A stretch of DNA of 64,000 bases, taken from Megamonas funiformis (lineage in GTDB: Bacteria > Bacillota > Negativicutes > Selenomonadales > Selenomonadaceae). The notes beneath the pieces are model-generated. The model made no database searches, had not been told where the DNA came from, and saw nothing but the letters and a program-made list of their open reading frames with translations. The stretch is from positions 2,245,292 to 2,309,291 of the forward strand of contig NZ_CP048627.1 of assembly GCF_010669225.1 (NCBI RefSeq). Reading direction: 5' to 3'. Both the position numbers and the translations under genes were made by a program. Position 1 is the stretch's first letter; every line of letters starts with the position of its first letter. This document shows positions 1 to 8,816 of this stretch, in pieces.

Positions 1-585
1 TATATTATTTACATATTTCAAGTATATTAAATTAATATAATAATCATCACCTATTGATATATTCACATTAAAATCATTAATATTTTCACGTAAAATATCA
101 CCTAAATATATTTTATTCCAAACAGCACCACTAGCACTAGAAAAATAATAATCATATACATCTTTCTTATTATTTATAAACTTATTTTCTAAGTATCTTT
201 CTTCAATAAATTTATATTTATTATATTTATTTATTTTATTATTTAAAAAATAAAAATCTGCCTTTTTTTTTAATGCTAATAATATATTTTCAAAATAATC
301 TTCATTAATAAAATCATCCACATCCATAAAAACTATATATTTACCTTTAGATTTTTTTATTCCATATACACGAGCTTTAAAACAACCTCTATTTTCTATA
401 TGATAACAACTTATATAACCATATTTTTTACTATATTCATCACATATATCTTTACTTTTATCATTTGAACCATCATTTATTAATATTATTTCATAATCTT
501 TAAAATTTCTTATTAAAATACTATCTAATATTTTATTTATAAAATTTTCAGCATTATAAATAGGAATTATAATACTTAACAACAT
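1..585 (-). CDS. Family 2 glycosyltransferase (C-terminus outside window)
   Basis: The frame is open for 195 codons from an ATG at 585 to the window edge. The N-terminus has the GT-A signature: SIIIPIYNAENFI near residue 4, INDGSNDKS near residue 35, and the metal-binding FMDVDDF near residue 90. It would transfer an activated sugar onto the growing lipid-linked repeat unit at the cytoplasmic membrane face. It is the last visible gene of the polysaccharide operon and begins 14 bases after the polymerase gene stops. A GTG at 594 is in frame and sits 11 bases from an AAGGAG, so a start three codons earlier is possible. Very A+T-rich. The sugar specificity cannot be read from the sequence. Confidence 0.85.
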   Translation of the reverse strand, partial: MLLSIIIPIYNAENFINKILDSILIRNFKDYEIILINDGSNDKSKDICDEYSKKYGYISCYHIENRGCFKARVYGIKKSKGKYIVFMDVDDFINEDYFENILLALKKKADFYFLNNKINKYNKYKFIEERYLENKFINNKKDVYDYYFSSASGAVWNKIYLGDILRENINDFNVNISIGDDYYINLIYLKYVNNI

Positions 586-599
586 ATTTCCCACGTAAC

Positions 600-1775
600 T
601 TAAATCTCCTTACTATTTATGCTTAGAAAAGATATTATACATAATGTCATAATAGTATATACATATTGCACAGAAACTATATACAATTCTACAAATCCCG
701 AAAAAAGCATTGTATATACTATTCCATATAATATATATCTTTTCTTTATATTCTCTATCTTCTTTGCTTTCTTTAGAATTATATTAAACAATACTACATA
801 CCCTACAAATCCTATAATTCCCATTCTTGCTATTATATTTAAAAATCCCATTTCAAAAGTTCCTATTCCTTCTGTCAAAGACCATACATTTTCAAAATAT
901 GAATTACTACTATTATATACTATCTCAGAAAAACCAAATACTAGATGATAATAATCATCTTTATGCAAATCCCAAAAACTTATAACTCCTAATAATCTAA
1001 ATAAATAATTTTGACTTTCTAATAAAACATATTTTATAACTATGCTAATTATAATAATAGATAACAAAGTAATTATAAATTTAAATATATATCTTTTTAA
1101 TTTAGATAAGTTCTTAATTATATACATATTGCTTATAATAAAAAAAATAATTGTCATTATCCATATTGTACGTGAGCCAGATAAAAATATTAACAATATA
1201 TATATATATACTAAATACATGTCAAAATTTCTTTTTTTTCCTAATATTATATATGTGTATATAGATATTAATCCTACTAATAAAGATGCAGCTACTATAT
1301 TTTTATGTCCCATTCCTCCAGTTAAGCCAAACGAAAAAACACCTTCCCCTACGCTAGCTATAATACTTGTACCCACTATTAAAGAAAGAACACATACTAT
1401 AATATATCCCATTAATATAGCATATGAAACAATCTTTAAATCATCTATAGATTTTAAAAAATATTTTCCTAATATAGTAAAAGATGCCATTAAAAAATAT
1501 GCTAAAACTAACATAATTTTTTGTTTAATTTCAAGATTTTGTATCAATATACCTATAGATAATAAAAAAACAATTAATAATACTTGAAAAAATTGCGTAT
1601 ATATTACTTCTTTACTTTTAAGTAAGGATTTATATATTTTAAGTAAAATCAAAAAATATCCTAAATATAATAATGAAGAATTTATTCCTATTTCTGATAA
1701 ATACAAAGATGATGAAATCATTAATAAAAAAGATATTATAAAAATATATATGCTATTTTTCTTTATCACCATCAT
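600..1775 (-). CDS. Wzy/WaaL-type O-antigen polymerase or ligase
   Basis: This is a polytopic membrane protein of about 391 residues with roughly ten to twelve hydrophobic segments. The segment GGMGHKNIVAAS (about residue 155) followed by FLSGSRTIW (about residue 200) matches the Wzy_C/O-antigen ligase pattern (a His-Lys-Asn loop, then a Ser-Gly-Ser-Arg at a helix start). It would polymerise repeat units or ligate the glycan on the periplasmic side. I chose the start at 1775 because a GAGG lies nine bases upstream; the frame opens at 1796. The first codons overlap the end of the upstream glycosyltransferase gene by 23 bases, which suggests translational coupling. Polymerase and ligase cannot be told apart from sequence alone; the operon context favours polymerase. 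Confidence 0.75.
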   Translation of the reverse strand: MMVIKKNSIYIFIISFLLMISSSLYLSEIGINSSLLYLGYFLILLKIYKSLLKSKEVIYTQFFQVLLIVFLLSIGILIQNLEIKQKIMLVLAYFLMASFTILGKYFLKSIDDLKIVSYAILMGYIIVCVLSLIVGTSIIASVGEGVFSFGLTGGMGHKNIVAASLLVGLISIYTYIILGKKRNFDMYLVYIYILLIFLSGSRTIWIMTIIFFIISNMYIIKNLSKLKRYIFKFIITLLSIIIISIVIKYVLLESQNYLFRLLGVISFWDLHKDDYYHLVFGFSEIVYNSSNSYFENVWSLTEGIGTFEMGFLNIIARMGIIGFVGYVVLFNIILKKAKKIENIKKRYILYGIVYTMLFSGFVELYIVSVQYVYTIMTLCIISFLSINSKEI

Positions 1776-2742
1776 ATTTGTCATCCTCTTTTTCATTTAT
1801 AATAAAATTATAATAACTATTCTTTATTTTTGTCTTATCTTCTTCAAATTTATATGTTAATTTATGAAATGGAGTCATTAATTTTATTTCATTCCATATA
1901 TTTTTATCATATTCATCAAATAAACGTAATAATAAAATATGCGGTATAGAATTACTAAAAGGTATAACTTTTTTCCATTCTTCATGATATGTTTCTATAG
2001 CTAACTGAAACATATTATGAAAAATAAAATAATCTACCAATTTATTATTTTTTCTCCAATATTCATATAATAAATTTCTAGTTAACTTTATTATTATATT
2101 ATTACTATACGATGTTATAAACCAATTAGATACACTAGTAACATGACCATCTAATCCAGGTTTTAAACATTGAAATAAAAATAACTCTGAATCTAGCATA
2201 TATCTAGGAATATTTTTTTTTGTACAAAAAACAGTAGCATCTATCCAAGTACCCCCATATTTTAAAAGTAATTCTAATCGTATTAAATCTGAAAAATGTG
2301 CTCCTTTTATTATTTTATTATCAATTTTTTCTTGTATATATTCAGGAAAAGATATATATTCTTTATAATTTTTTTCTGTAATTAATATAATCTTTCTATC
2401 CTTAATATTATTTAATACGGATTCATAACACTTTTTTACAATAAAAGGAGCATTTTCTATTCCTTGAAACCAACAAAACCATATAATTGATGATTTCTTT
2501 GATTTTTCACTTTTAATATTTTTACTTTTAAAATCTTCTATAAACGGAGTATATTCTTTCTTCAAATTATTAAAAATGCGATTACTAACCGCTAATCTTA
2601 CAATTTCTAACGATTTTTTTGAAAAACCTATTATAAGCGTTTCTAATAAAGCAAAACATATTACATTGGCATATTTATATCGTTTTAAAATATTTATTCC
2701 ATCAACTTTTTTAAATAAAAATTTTAATTCTTTTAAATTCAT
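1753..2742 (-). CDS. GT32-type capsular polysaccharide glycosyltransferase
   Basis: The 329-residue protein resembles the caps_synth/OCH1-like GT32 group. It has IIWFCWFQG near residue 85 (the usual IWxxWxQG opening), a central HFSDLIRLELL, and GGTWIDATVF near residue 165, which carries the Asp of the DXD-like metal site. Such enzymes add a sugar to the lipid-linked repeat unit in the cytoplasm. It begins nine bases after licD stops and overlaps the polymerase gene downstream. The ribosome binding site is weak (GAGAT). Base composition is as A+T-rich as its neighbours. The donor sugar is unknown. Confidence 0.75.
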   Translation of the reverse strand: MNLKELKFLFKKVDGINILKRYKYANVICFALLETLIIGFSKKSLEIVRLAVSNRIFNNLKKEYTPFIEDFKSKNIKSEKSKKSSIIWFCWFQGIENAPFIVKKCYESVLNNIKDRKIILITEKNYKEYISFPEYIQEKIDNKIIKGAHFSDLIRLELLLKYGGTWIDATVFCTKKNIPRYMLDSELFLFQCLKPGLDGHVTSVSNWFITSYSNNIIIKLTRNLLYEYWRKNNKLVDYFIFHNMFQLAIETYHEEWKKVIPFSNSIPHILLLRLFDEYDKNIWNEIKLMTPFHKLTYKFEEDKTKIKNSYYNFIINEKEDDKYDGDKEK

Positions 2743-2751
2743 ATCTTTATC

Positions 2752-3570
2752 TCATTCTTTTATTTTTAATATTTTAAAATGTACTTTTCTTTTTTCAACA
2801 GGTGGTAATTCCATATAATTTCCATAGGTATATTTTAAATATTCATCATATTTTTCAACTCCTCTTAATCTTAAATTTTCAAAATCATAAAATTTGCCTT
2901 TTCCATAAAAATCTGCTGGAACTATTTCTCGTGTACGATAAGCGCCCATTATATTACCTATATACTTAGAATTTTTTACATTTTGACTTCGTAATAATAC
3001 ATCTATTTTGGACTTTTGCTTATATGGAGTTGTTAATTTTTCTATAGGTATTCTCTCCATTATTTTTAATAAAAATTTTTCAAAAAAACTGCGTTTTCGT
3101 TTTCTATCAATAGAATCTTTATAACATAATGACATTAAAGCTCTATGATACATAACTCTAAAAAAATATATTTTTCTAAGAATAAAATTATTAGGCGTTC
3201 CATCTATAGGAAAAATATCTATTGAAGCATGCGTATATTTATTATTATTACCAATACGTTCTTCTATAACTTCTGTATTTAAATCTAATATTCGTGTAAT
3301 ATAATATTGATAATTTGAATCTGTTTTATAATTTACTAATTTTAAATTTGCAGATAATTCTTTTGGTGCAACTTCTAAAAATTTTTCATAATCATCACGT
3401 GGCAATCCTAAATCAATATCATCATCCCATGGAATAAAACCTTTATGACGTATTGCACCTAACATTGTTCCACCTATCATATAATATACTAATTTATATT
3501 TATCACATATTTTCAGTATTTCTTTTAAAATTTTCAAATCAATTTGATGTAATAAATCTATGTCTTTCAT
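2752..3570 (-). CDS. licD: LicD family phosphotransferase
   Basis: The 272-residue protein has the LicD hallmark near residues 35-60: IGGTMLGAIRHKG followed by PWDDDIDLG, the nucleotidyltransferase-fold metal site. A second acidic motif, SIDIFPIDG, lies near residue 115. LicD proteins transfer a phospho-substituent (phosphocholine in pneumococcus; polyol phosphate in the fukutin/FKRP relatives) from a CDP-linked donor to a glycan. The gene directly follows a fused reductase-cytidylyltransferase that could make such a CDP donor, so a polyol-phosphate substituent is a reasonable inference. No choline uptake or kinase gene is visible here. A clear GGAG precedes the start; the gap to the upstream gene is nine bases. 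Confidence 0.88.
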   Translation of the reverse strand: MKDIDLLHQIDLKILKEILKICDKYKLVYYMIGGTMLGAIRHKGFIPWDDDIDLGLPRDDYEKFLEVAPKELSANLKLVNYKTDSNYQYYITRILDLNTEVIEERIGNNNKYTHASIDIFPIDGTPNNFILRKIYFFRVMYHRALMSLCYKDSIDRKRKRSFFEKFLLKIMERIPIEKLTTPYKQKSKIDVLLRSQNVKNSKYIGNIMGAYRTREIVPADFYGKGKFYDFENLRLRGVEKYDEYLKYTYGNYMELPPVEKRKVHFKILKIKE

Positions 3571-3579
3571 ATAATGCTC

Positions 3580-4761
3580 CTATAAAGATAATTTATTCTT
3601 CTCACTTATTTTATCTAATATTAAACTTCTCAACTGAGTACTACTTGTTCCTTTTGTATATGGAAAGTATACTATTTCCACATTCTTATCAGCAAAATAT
3701 TTTTCATATTTCTTAAATCGTTCTGATCCTTTATAATCACTTCCAACAAACAATTTATTATAATGCCAATATTTCCATGCTTCACTATCTTCAGTACAAG
3801 ATTGTACAACTTTATCAACATATTTTATACTACCAACAATAGCTTTTCTTTCCTCAAAAGATATAAAAGTTTTTTTATTTTTATGGTTTGCATTAGGATG
3901 AACACCTACTATAAGATAATCACATTGTTCTTTCGCTTTCTTTAATAAGTTTAAATGTCCAATATGAAATAAATCAAACGTTCCTGATAAATATCCAATT
4001 TTTACTTTGTTCTCATTTATAACTCTACCAGATAATAATTTATAATTATAAGAATCAATTCCATATTTATTAGGATTTTTATGATATCTATCTATCACAT
4101 TTTTATATATTTTTTTATATTCTGGAATATATATTTCTTGTTTATCAAACAATTTATTTACAATTTTTTCGGCTAATTTAATTGTTAGACTTATATTATT
4201 ATCTTCCCCATTAAATCTAGTTCCTTTTATTGAACCTGGAGAAACATTTAGTATTCTATTTTTATATCCTTCTACTTTTAATTCTATATTTACACTTTCA
4301 ACTAAACGACAAATAGCGGCTTTAGATGCAGCATATACTGAAAACATTGGTGAACTACACCAACCTGCAATACTTCCCATAACACCACAATAAAAATCTT
4401 CATTTGATTTTATTCTATCATAAAATAATCGTATAATTTTTATTATAGATACTGTATTTACTGTTAATAAATTTTGTATTTCAGCAGTATGTAAATATTC
4501 AAAATCAGCAACTCTTCCAAAACCAGCTGTAAGCATTAATGAAGATATATTTTTGTCTTCTTTCAATGATAAAAATATATCTTCATTAAAGTCTAATAAA
4601 TTACAATAACAATATTTATAAGTTTCACTATCTTTTAATATATTTCTATCCGGTTTACAAATATCTAGTATATATACATAATAATTTTTTTCTATTAAAT
4701 TCTTAGCTATAGCAAGACCAATTCCATTACTTCCACCTACAATAACAGCTTTTTTATTCAT
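3580..4761 (-). CDS. Bifunctional SDR oxidoreductase / TagD-like cytidylyltransferase fusion
   Basis: Two enzymes are fused in 393 residues. Residues 1 to about 240 are a short-chain dehydrogenase with a GGSNGIG nucleotide-binding loop near residue 9 and the catalytic YAASK near residue 145. Residues 255-393 are a TagD-type nucleotidyltransferase with GTFDLFHIGH (the HxGH CTP site) and a closing KGTSSTQLRS loop. A likely role is to reduce a sugar-phosphate or related substrate and activate the product as a CDP-polyol for the LicD encoded next door. This parallels TarJ/TarI and Haemophilus Bcs1, but the domain order is reversed and the transferase is of the TagD rather than the IspD type. The start has GGAGAG and follows the previous stop by two bases. 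Substrates are inferred, not shown. Confidence 0.82.
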   Translation of the reverse strand: MNKKAVIVGGSNGIGLAIAKNLIEKNYYVYILDICKPDRNILKDSETYKYCYCNLLDFNEDIFLSLKEDKNISSLMLTAGFGRVADFEYLHTAEIQNLLTVNTVSIIKIIRLFYDRIKSNEDFYCGVMGSIAGWCSSPMFSVYAASKAAICRLVESVNIELKVEGYKNRILNVSPGSIKGTRFNGEDNNISLTIKLAEKIVNKLFDKQEIYIPEYKKIYKNVIDRYHKNPNKYGIDSYNYKLLSGRVINENKVKIGYLSGTFDLFHIGHLNLLKKAKEQCDYLIVGVHPNANHKNKKTFISFEERKAIVGSIKYVDKVVQSCTEDSEAWKYWHYNKLFVGSDYKGSERFKKYEKYFADKNVEIVYFPYTKGTSSTQLRSLILDKISEKNKLSL

Positions 4762-4763
4762 AT

Positions 4764-5921
4764 TTATCTCTCCAAAAATAAATTTTTATATTCATTTGAA
4801 ATATATATCCAACTATATTCAGCTTTAATTCTTTTTTTTGCTTTATTTCCTATCTCTTTTATTTTTTCATCAGATAATATGTCCGCATAATTTATTAAAT
4901 TAGCTAAATTATTATCTTCTTTTGTCCAATAAAGAGCTCCATCCTCAGCAACTTCTCTATTAAATCCTACATCCAAAAGTAAATTTAAATTAGTAGAACC
5001 TAAAGCCTCTAATAATGATGGATTTGTTCCGCCCACCTCATGTCCATGAAAATATCCATATGCATTTTCTCTAATTTTCATCAACAATTCTTGGTTATAT
5101 ACTGTTCCCACAAATTTTATTCTAGAATCCTCATCAAATTTTGTTTTTTTCTTTAATTCTTTAAGAAATTTTGTACTCACATTCGTAATAATTGCAAAAT
5201 CTTTTTTAGATTTACTCTTCATAAATTCTCTAATCATTGTTTCATAGTTATTTTCAGGTACAAAACGTCCAACTACTAAATAATAACTTTTTTTATCTAA
5301 TTTTTTTTCTTTATACCACTTTAATAATTTTTCATTATTATCTTCTAATAAACTTTTTCTTGTTTCTGCTCCATATGCAATAAATATAGTATTAGGTTTA
5401 TATTCTTTATATTCTTTTTGAATATATTTTTCTATATTCTTACTATCGCAAATTAAAAGATCTGCATACTTTACCATTAATTGTTCTGATATTTTCCAAT
5501 ATTTTCGAACAGGCTTAGACCATTTTTTTCTTAAAAATTCATGCCCATCAGGGTTTACATACAATTGTCCATTTAATTTATGTATTTTTCTTTGAAAATA
5601 TGCCGCAAAAGGCCCTATTCTACAAGCCAGTACATAAATTATTGGATTTTTTATATTATTATTCTCTATATATTTGCAACATCTACTTAATGCTACTATA
5701 TCATAATAAATAGCCTGTGCTGGACCTATGTTAGGAACTTTTACTTTAAAACATCTAGCATTATGATATTCAAACTCTTCATTTTCATTACCCTTACAAG
5801 CTATATGATATTTTATATTTTTTTCATCTTGATGATACTCTGTTAACTTATCTACAAAAGTTTCATATCCTCCATATGAACTTGGTATTCCCTTAGATCC
5901 AATTATAAATATATTTTTCAT
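4764..5921 (-). CDS. DUF1972 (rhamnosyltransferase-like) glycosyltransferase
   Basis: The 385-residue GT-B protein begins with IIGSKGIPSSYGGYET, the signature of the DUF1972 group that includes the Cps2T/WchF-type rhamnosyltransferases. The C-terminal half has a group 1 donor-binding region with VGRFVPENNYE (about residue 215) and HEVGGTNPSLLEA (about residue 295), where the Glu of the EX7E-like element sits. It probably adds the second sugar to the initiated undecaprenyl carrier in the cytoplasm. It lies 13 bases downstream of manC and two bases upstream of the fusion gene. The sharp rise in A+T content begins in this gene, so it may mark the proximal edge of the exchanged, strain-specific segment. 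The acceptor and donor are not determined. Confidence 0.82.
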   Translation of the reverse strand: MKNIFIIGSKGIPSSYGGYETFVDKLTEYHQDEKNIKYHIACKGNENEEFEYHNARCFKVKVPNIGPAQAIYYDIVALSRCCKYIENNNIKNPIIYVLACRIGPFAAYFQRKIHKLNGQLYVNPDGHEFLRKKWSKPVRKYWKISEQLMVKYADLLICDSKNIEKYIQKEYKEYKPNTIFIAYGAETRKSLLEDNNEKLLKWYKEKKLDKKSYYLVVGRFVPENNYETMIREFMKSKSKKDFAIITNVSTKFLKELKKKTKFDEDSRIKFVGTVYNQELLMKIRENAYGYFHGHEVGGTNPSLLEALGSTNLNLLLDVGFNREVAEDGALYWTKEDNNLANLINYADILSDEKIKEIGNKAKKRIKAEYSWIYISNEYKNLFLER

Positions 5922-5934
5922 TTCTTTCTCCTAA

Positions 5935-7299
5935 TCATTCATTATCAATAACAATATCATTATCATTAATATATTTACCAGATTGCACCTCTATAATAAT
6001 CAAAGGTATTTTTCCTGGATTAGATAATTTATGTTTTACTCCCATAGGAATATAAGTACTTTGATTTTCAGTAAAAATACTTTCTCTATCATTAATAATT
6101 ATCTTACCTGTACCAGAAATAACTGTCCAATGCTCACTACGATGATAATGCATCTGCATAGTAAGCGAAGCCCCCGGATCCATCTCTATCTTACGCACTC
6201 TATAACCTTCAGATTCTGTGAGTAAAGTATATTTTCCCCATGAGCGATACATAGTGACATTTTCTTTTGCTTCTTTTCTTTTATTCTGCTTAAGCTTATT
6301 CACTATATTTTTTACTTTTTGACTCTCACCTTTTTTTGCTATAAGCAATACATCCGGTGTATCTATAATCATTAAATTTTCTAAATCAATACCAGCTATT
6401 AGACGACTATCACCAATAATCATCGTATCTATACAATTTTCCGCTAAAATATCACCTTTAAATACATTTTTATCCTTATCAGAAAGTACTTCTGCAATAG
6501 CATCAAAACTGCCAATATCATTCCAATAAATATTTTCCATTGGTATCATCATCATCTTTTGTGATTTTTCTGCTACTGCATAGTCAATGGATATATCTGG
6601 CATATTTACAAAATTATCCACTGTATATTTATAACCATTCTGGGTAATATCTATTATTGCTGGCATATATTTAGTAAGTTCAGCCTGCATAGTAGCTATG
6701 CTAAACATAAACATACCACCATTCCAATAATAATTGCCAGAAGATATATATTCTTGAGCTGTAGCTAAACCTGGTTTTTCTTTAAAAGAAATAACTTTTT
6801 TAGCTAAATTACTATTTTTCTCTACTTCAATATAGCCATAACCAATCTCTGGTTTTGTAGGTTTAATTCCCAAAGTTACTACATTATCTTTAGCTATATC
6901 TTGAGCATTTCTGATTAAATCTTGAAAAACCTCTATTGGTTTAATTAAATGATCTGATGGACTAACAAATAATATCTCATCATCTCCACATTGCAATACA
7001 TTTTGACAATAACATTGTGCTAAGGCAATAGCAGGAGCTGTATTTTTTCCCATTGGCTCAGTAATAATATGTGCTTCTTGTGCATTTATAGTTTTTAATT
7101 CTGCTTGCACATGAAAAATATAACGCTCATTAGTCACTATAATAATATCTCTTGCTTCTACTAAACCTAAAAATCTCTCTATAGTTTGTGCAAGCAAAGA
7201 TTTATCTCCTATTACATGAAGAAATTGTTTAGGATAACAATCTCTAGATAAAGGGAATAATCTAGTACCGCCACCACCTGCTAAAATAATAATTTTCAT
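5935..7299 (-). CDS. manC: Mannose-1-phosphate guanylyltransferase / mannose-6-phosphate isomerase
   Basis: The 454-residue protein has the type II PMI/GMP layout. A nucleotidyltransferase domain opens with LAGGGGTRLFPLSRD and PKQFL (residues 6-25), with FVSPSDHLI near residue 110. A C-terminal cupin of about 100 residues carries MQMHYHRSEHW, the isomerase metal site. It makes GDP-mannose from mannose-1-phosphate and may also isomerise fructose-6-phosphate, supplying mannose or fucose-type donors for the glycan encoded here. The gap to the upstream initiating transferase is three bases. Length is normal for the family. Base composition is closer to the chromosome than that of the genes downstream, so it probably belongs to the conserved part of the locus. 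Confidence 0.93.
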   Translation of the reverse strand: MKIIILAGGGGTRLFPLSRDCYPKQFLHVIGDKSLLAQTIERFLGLVEARDIIIVTNERYIFHVQAELKTINAQEAHIITEPMGKNTAPAIALAQCYCQNVLQCGDDEILFVSPSDHLIKPIEVFQDLIRNAQDIAKDNVVTLGIKPTKPEIGYGYIEVEKNSNLAKKVISFKEKPGLATAQEYISSGNYYWNGGMFMFSIATMQAELTKYMPAIIDITQNGYKYTVDNFVNMPDISIDYAVAEKSQKMMMIPMENIYWNDIGSFDAIAEVLSDKDKNVFKGDILAENCIDTMIIGDSRLIAGIDLENLMIIDTPDVLLIAKKGESQKVKNIVNKLKQNKRKEAKENVTMYRSWGKYTLLTESEGYRVRKIEMDPGASLTMQMHYHRSEHWTVISGTGKIIINDRESIFTENQSTYIPMGVKHKLSNPGKIPLIIIEVQSGKYINDNDIVIDNE

Positions 7300-7302
7300 T
7301 TA

Positions 7303-8727
7303 TTAGACTGCTCCTTTACTACAAAATACTGCTTTAATAGTTTTAATTAATAATATAATGTCTATCCATACAGACCAATTGCGTATATACCAATCATCCA
7401 TCCTCAATCGACCTTCAAAAGTTACATCAGAACGGCCATTTACTTGCCAATATCCTGTTATTCCTGGTACCGTAGAGATAATAATATTATAAAAATGTCC
7501 CATCATCTCTTTTTCACGGGGAAGATATGGTCTCGGACCTACAAAACTCATTTCACCTTTTAATACATTGAGAATTTGTGGCAATTCATCAAGGCTAGTT
7601 TTTCGCATGATCTTGCCAGCTTTTGTAACACGAGGATCATAATCATGAAGCTTTTGAAACTCATCCCATTCTTTTTTAGCTACTGGATTTTCTGCTAAAT
7701 ATTGCTCTAATAATTCATCACTATTTGTATACATGGAGCGAAATTTATAACAAGTAAATTCTTTACCATTTTTGCCAATGCGCTTAGCATTATAAAAAAT
7801 AGGTCCTTTGGAATCCATTTTTACCCATATAGCACAAGCTATTATTATCGGAATCACTGGTATACAAATCAACAAACCTACGATTAAATCAAAAATCAAT
7901 TTAATCAATTTATTGATATCACGTGCTAAATTATTGCGAATGCGTATAAGCATAAACTTTTCATCAAAAAAAGTTTCTAAATCAGCGCCCCCCATAGGAA
8001 TAGCTGACAAACTAGGTATGATACAGATATTTCTGACTAAAGGTTGCACCCGATGAATGATTTCTTGTTTTTTGGTCTGCTCTAAATAAGGAATAGCTAT
8101 CAATACATTATTTATCCCTGTAGTTTTAATTATTTCTTCTATATCCTTAAAATCACCTAATAAAGGATAATTTTCTAATCCTTTTACAGGAATTTTATCA
8201 CTGATTAAACCTACTATTTTATAAGAACTCATTCCTATATCACTATTGATAGCTTTAACAAAAGCTAATGCTTCTTCTTGAGCCCCAATAATAAGTAAAG
8301 GAATTTGAAATATATTCCTTTCATCTAAAATACGCTTTAATAAATAACGCATTATTACTAGACAAATAAAACTAGCTAGCCATAATAAAGCTAAAAAAGC
8401 TATACTATGTTCAGTAGAACTTGCTCGCACAAAAAAGAATAATAAGACCGCAATAATACTATATATACTACTATAAAAAAGCGACTCGACCCTCTGCCAA
8501 AAAGGAATAATGCGACGATAAGTTCTTGCGGCGGCAATAAAAGCTATATAGATAAACGGTATAACGATAAATAAATCTATATGACGAAGATTTTCCTCAC
8601 TAAAATATATAGCTATCATCTCTGCTAATAATACTGCTAGATAATCTGCCATCAGTGATATACCGGACCAAATTATGCGGATATTCTGTTTTAGATTAGT
8701 TTTATAATTTTGTACCAATAAATTCAC
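7303..8727 (-). CDS. Undecaprenyl-phosphate sugar-1-phosphate transferase, WbaP type
   Basis: The 474-residue membrane protein starts the lipid-linked repeat unit by moving a sugar-1-phosphate to undecaprenyl phosphate. About four N-terminal membrane segments (residues 20-130) precede a soluble CoA_binding_3-like domain, then one membrane segment near residue 285 and the catalytic bacterial sugar transferase domain (about 305-474). That domain shows KFRSMYTNSDELL, DPRVTKAGKIMRKTSLDELPQ and FVGPRPYLPRE, the basic and acidic residues of this family. The long insert and the DYDPRVTKAG wording are WbaP-like, so galactose-1-phosphate is the best guess, but glucose is possible. It is separated from wzz by a hairpin at 8758-8802. 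Confidence 0.88.
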   Translation of the reverse strand: MNLLVQNYKTNLKQNIRIIWSGISLMADYLAVLLAEMIAIYFSEENLRHIDLFIVIPFIYIAFIAAARTYRRIIPFWQRVESLFYSSIYSIIAVLLFFFVRASSTEHSIAFLALLWLASFICLVIMRYLLKRILDERNIFQIPLLIIGAQEEALAFVKAINSDIGMSSYKIVGLISDKIPVKGLENYPLLGDFKDIEEIIKTTGINNVLIAIPYLEQTKKQEIIHRVQPLVRNICIIPSLSAIPMGGADLETFFDEKFMLIRIRNNLARDINKLIKLIFDLIVGLLICIPVIPIIIACAIWVKMDSKGPIFYNAKRIGKNGKEFTCYKFRSMYTNSDELLEQYLAENPVAKKEWDEFQKLHDYDPRVTKAGKIMRKTSLDELPQILNVLKGEMSFVGPRPYLPREKEMMGHFYNIIISTVPGITGYWQVNGRSDVTFEGRLRMDDWYIRNWSVWIDIILLIKTIKAVFCSKGAV

Positions 8728-8757
8728 CTACATTGCATTTATTTTCATTTATAGTAT

Positions 8758-8802
8758 AAAAGGAGAAGCTATATTTATCTTTAAATCTATACTTCTCCTT
8801 TT
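8758..8802 (-). terminator. Hairpin between wzz and the initiating transferase gene
   Basis: AAAAGGAGAAG and CTTCTCCTTTT form an 11-bp perfect stem around an A+T-rich loop that can pair further. On the transcript the stem ends in only four U, so it is probably a partial terminator or processing site that lowers expression of the genes after wzz. A full stop to transcription is unlikely because the operon continues without an obvious strong promoter. Confidence 0.5.
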
Positions 8803-8816
8803 ACCTTTATTTCCTA

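Noticed and set aside
1042-1587. 181-codon plus-strand frame opposite the polymerase gene
   Set aside because: It is the complement of hydrophobic codons in an A+T-rich membrane protein gene, giving an Ile/Asn/Lys-rich nonsense product.
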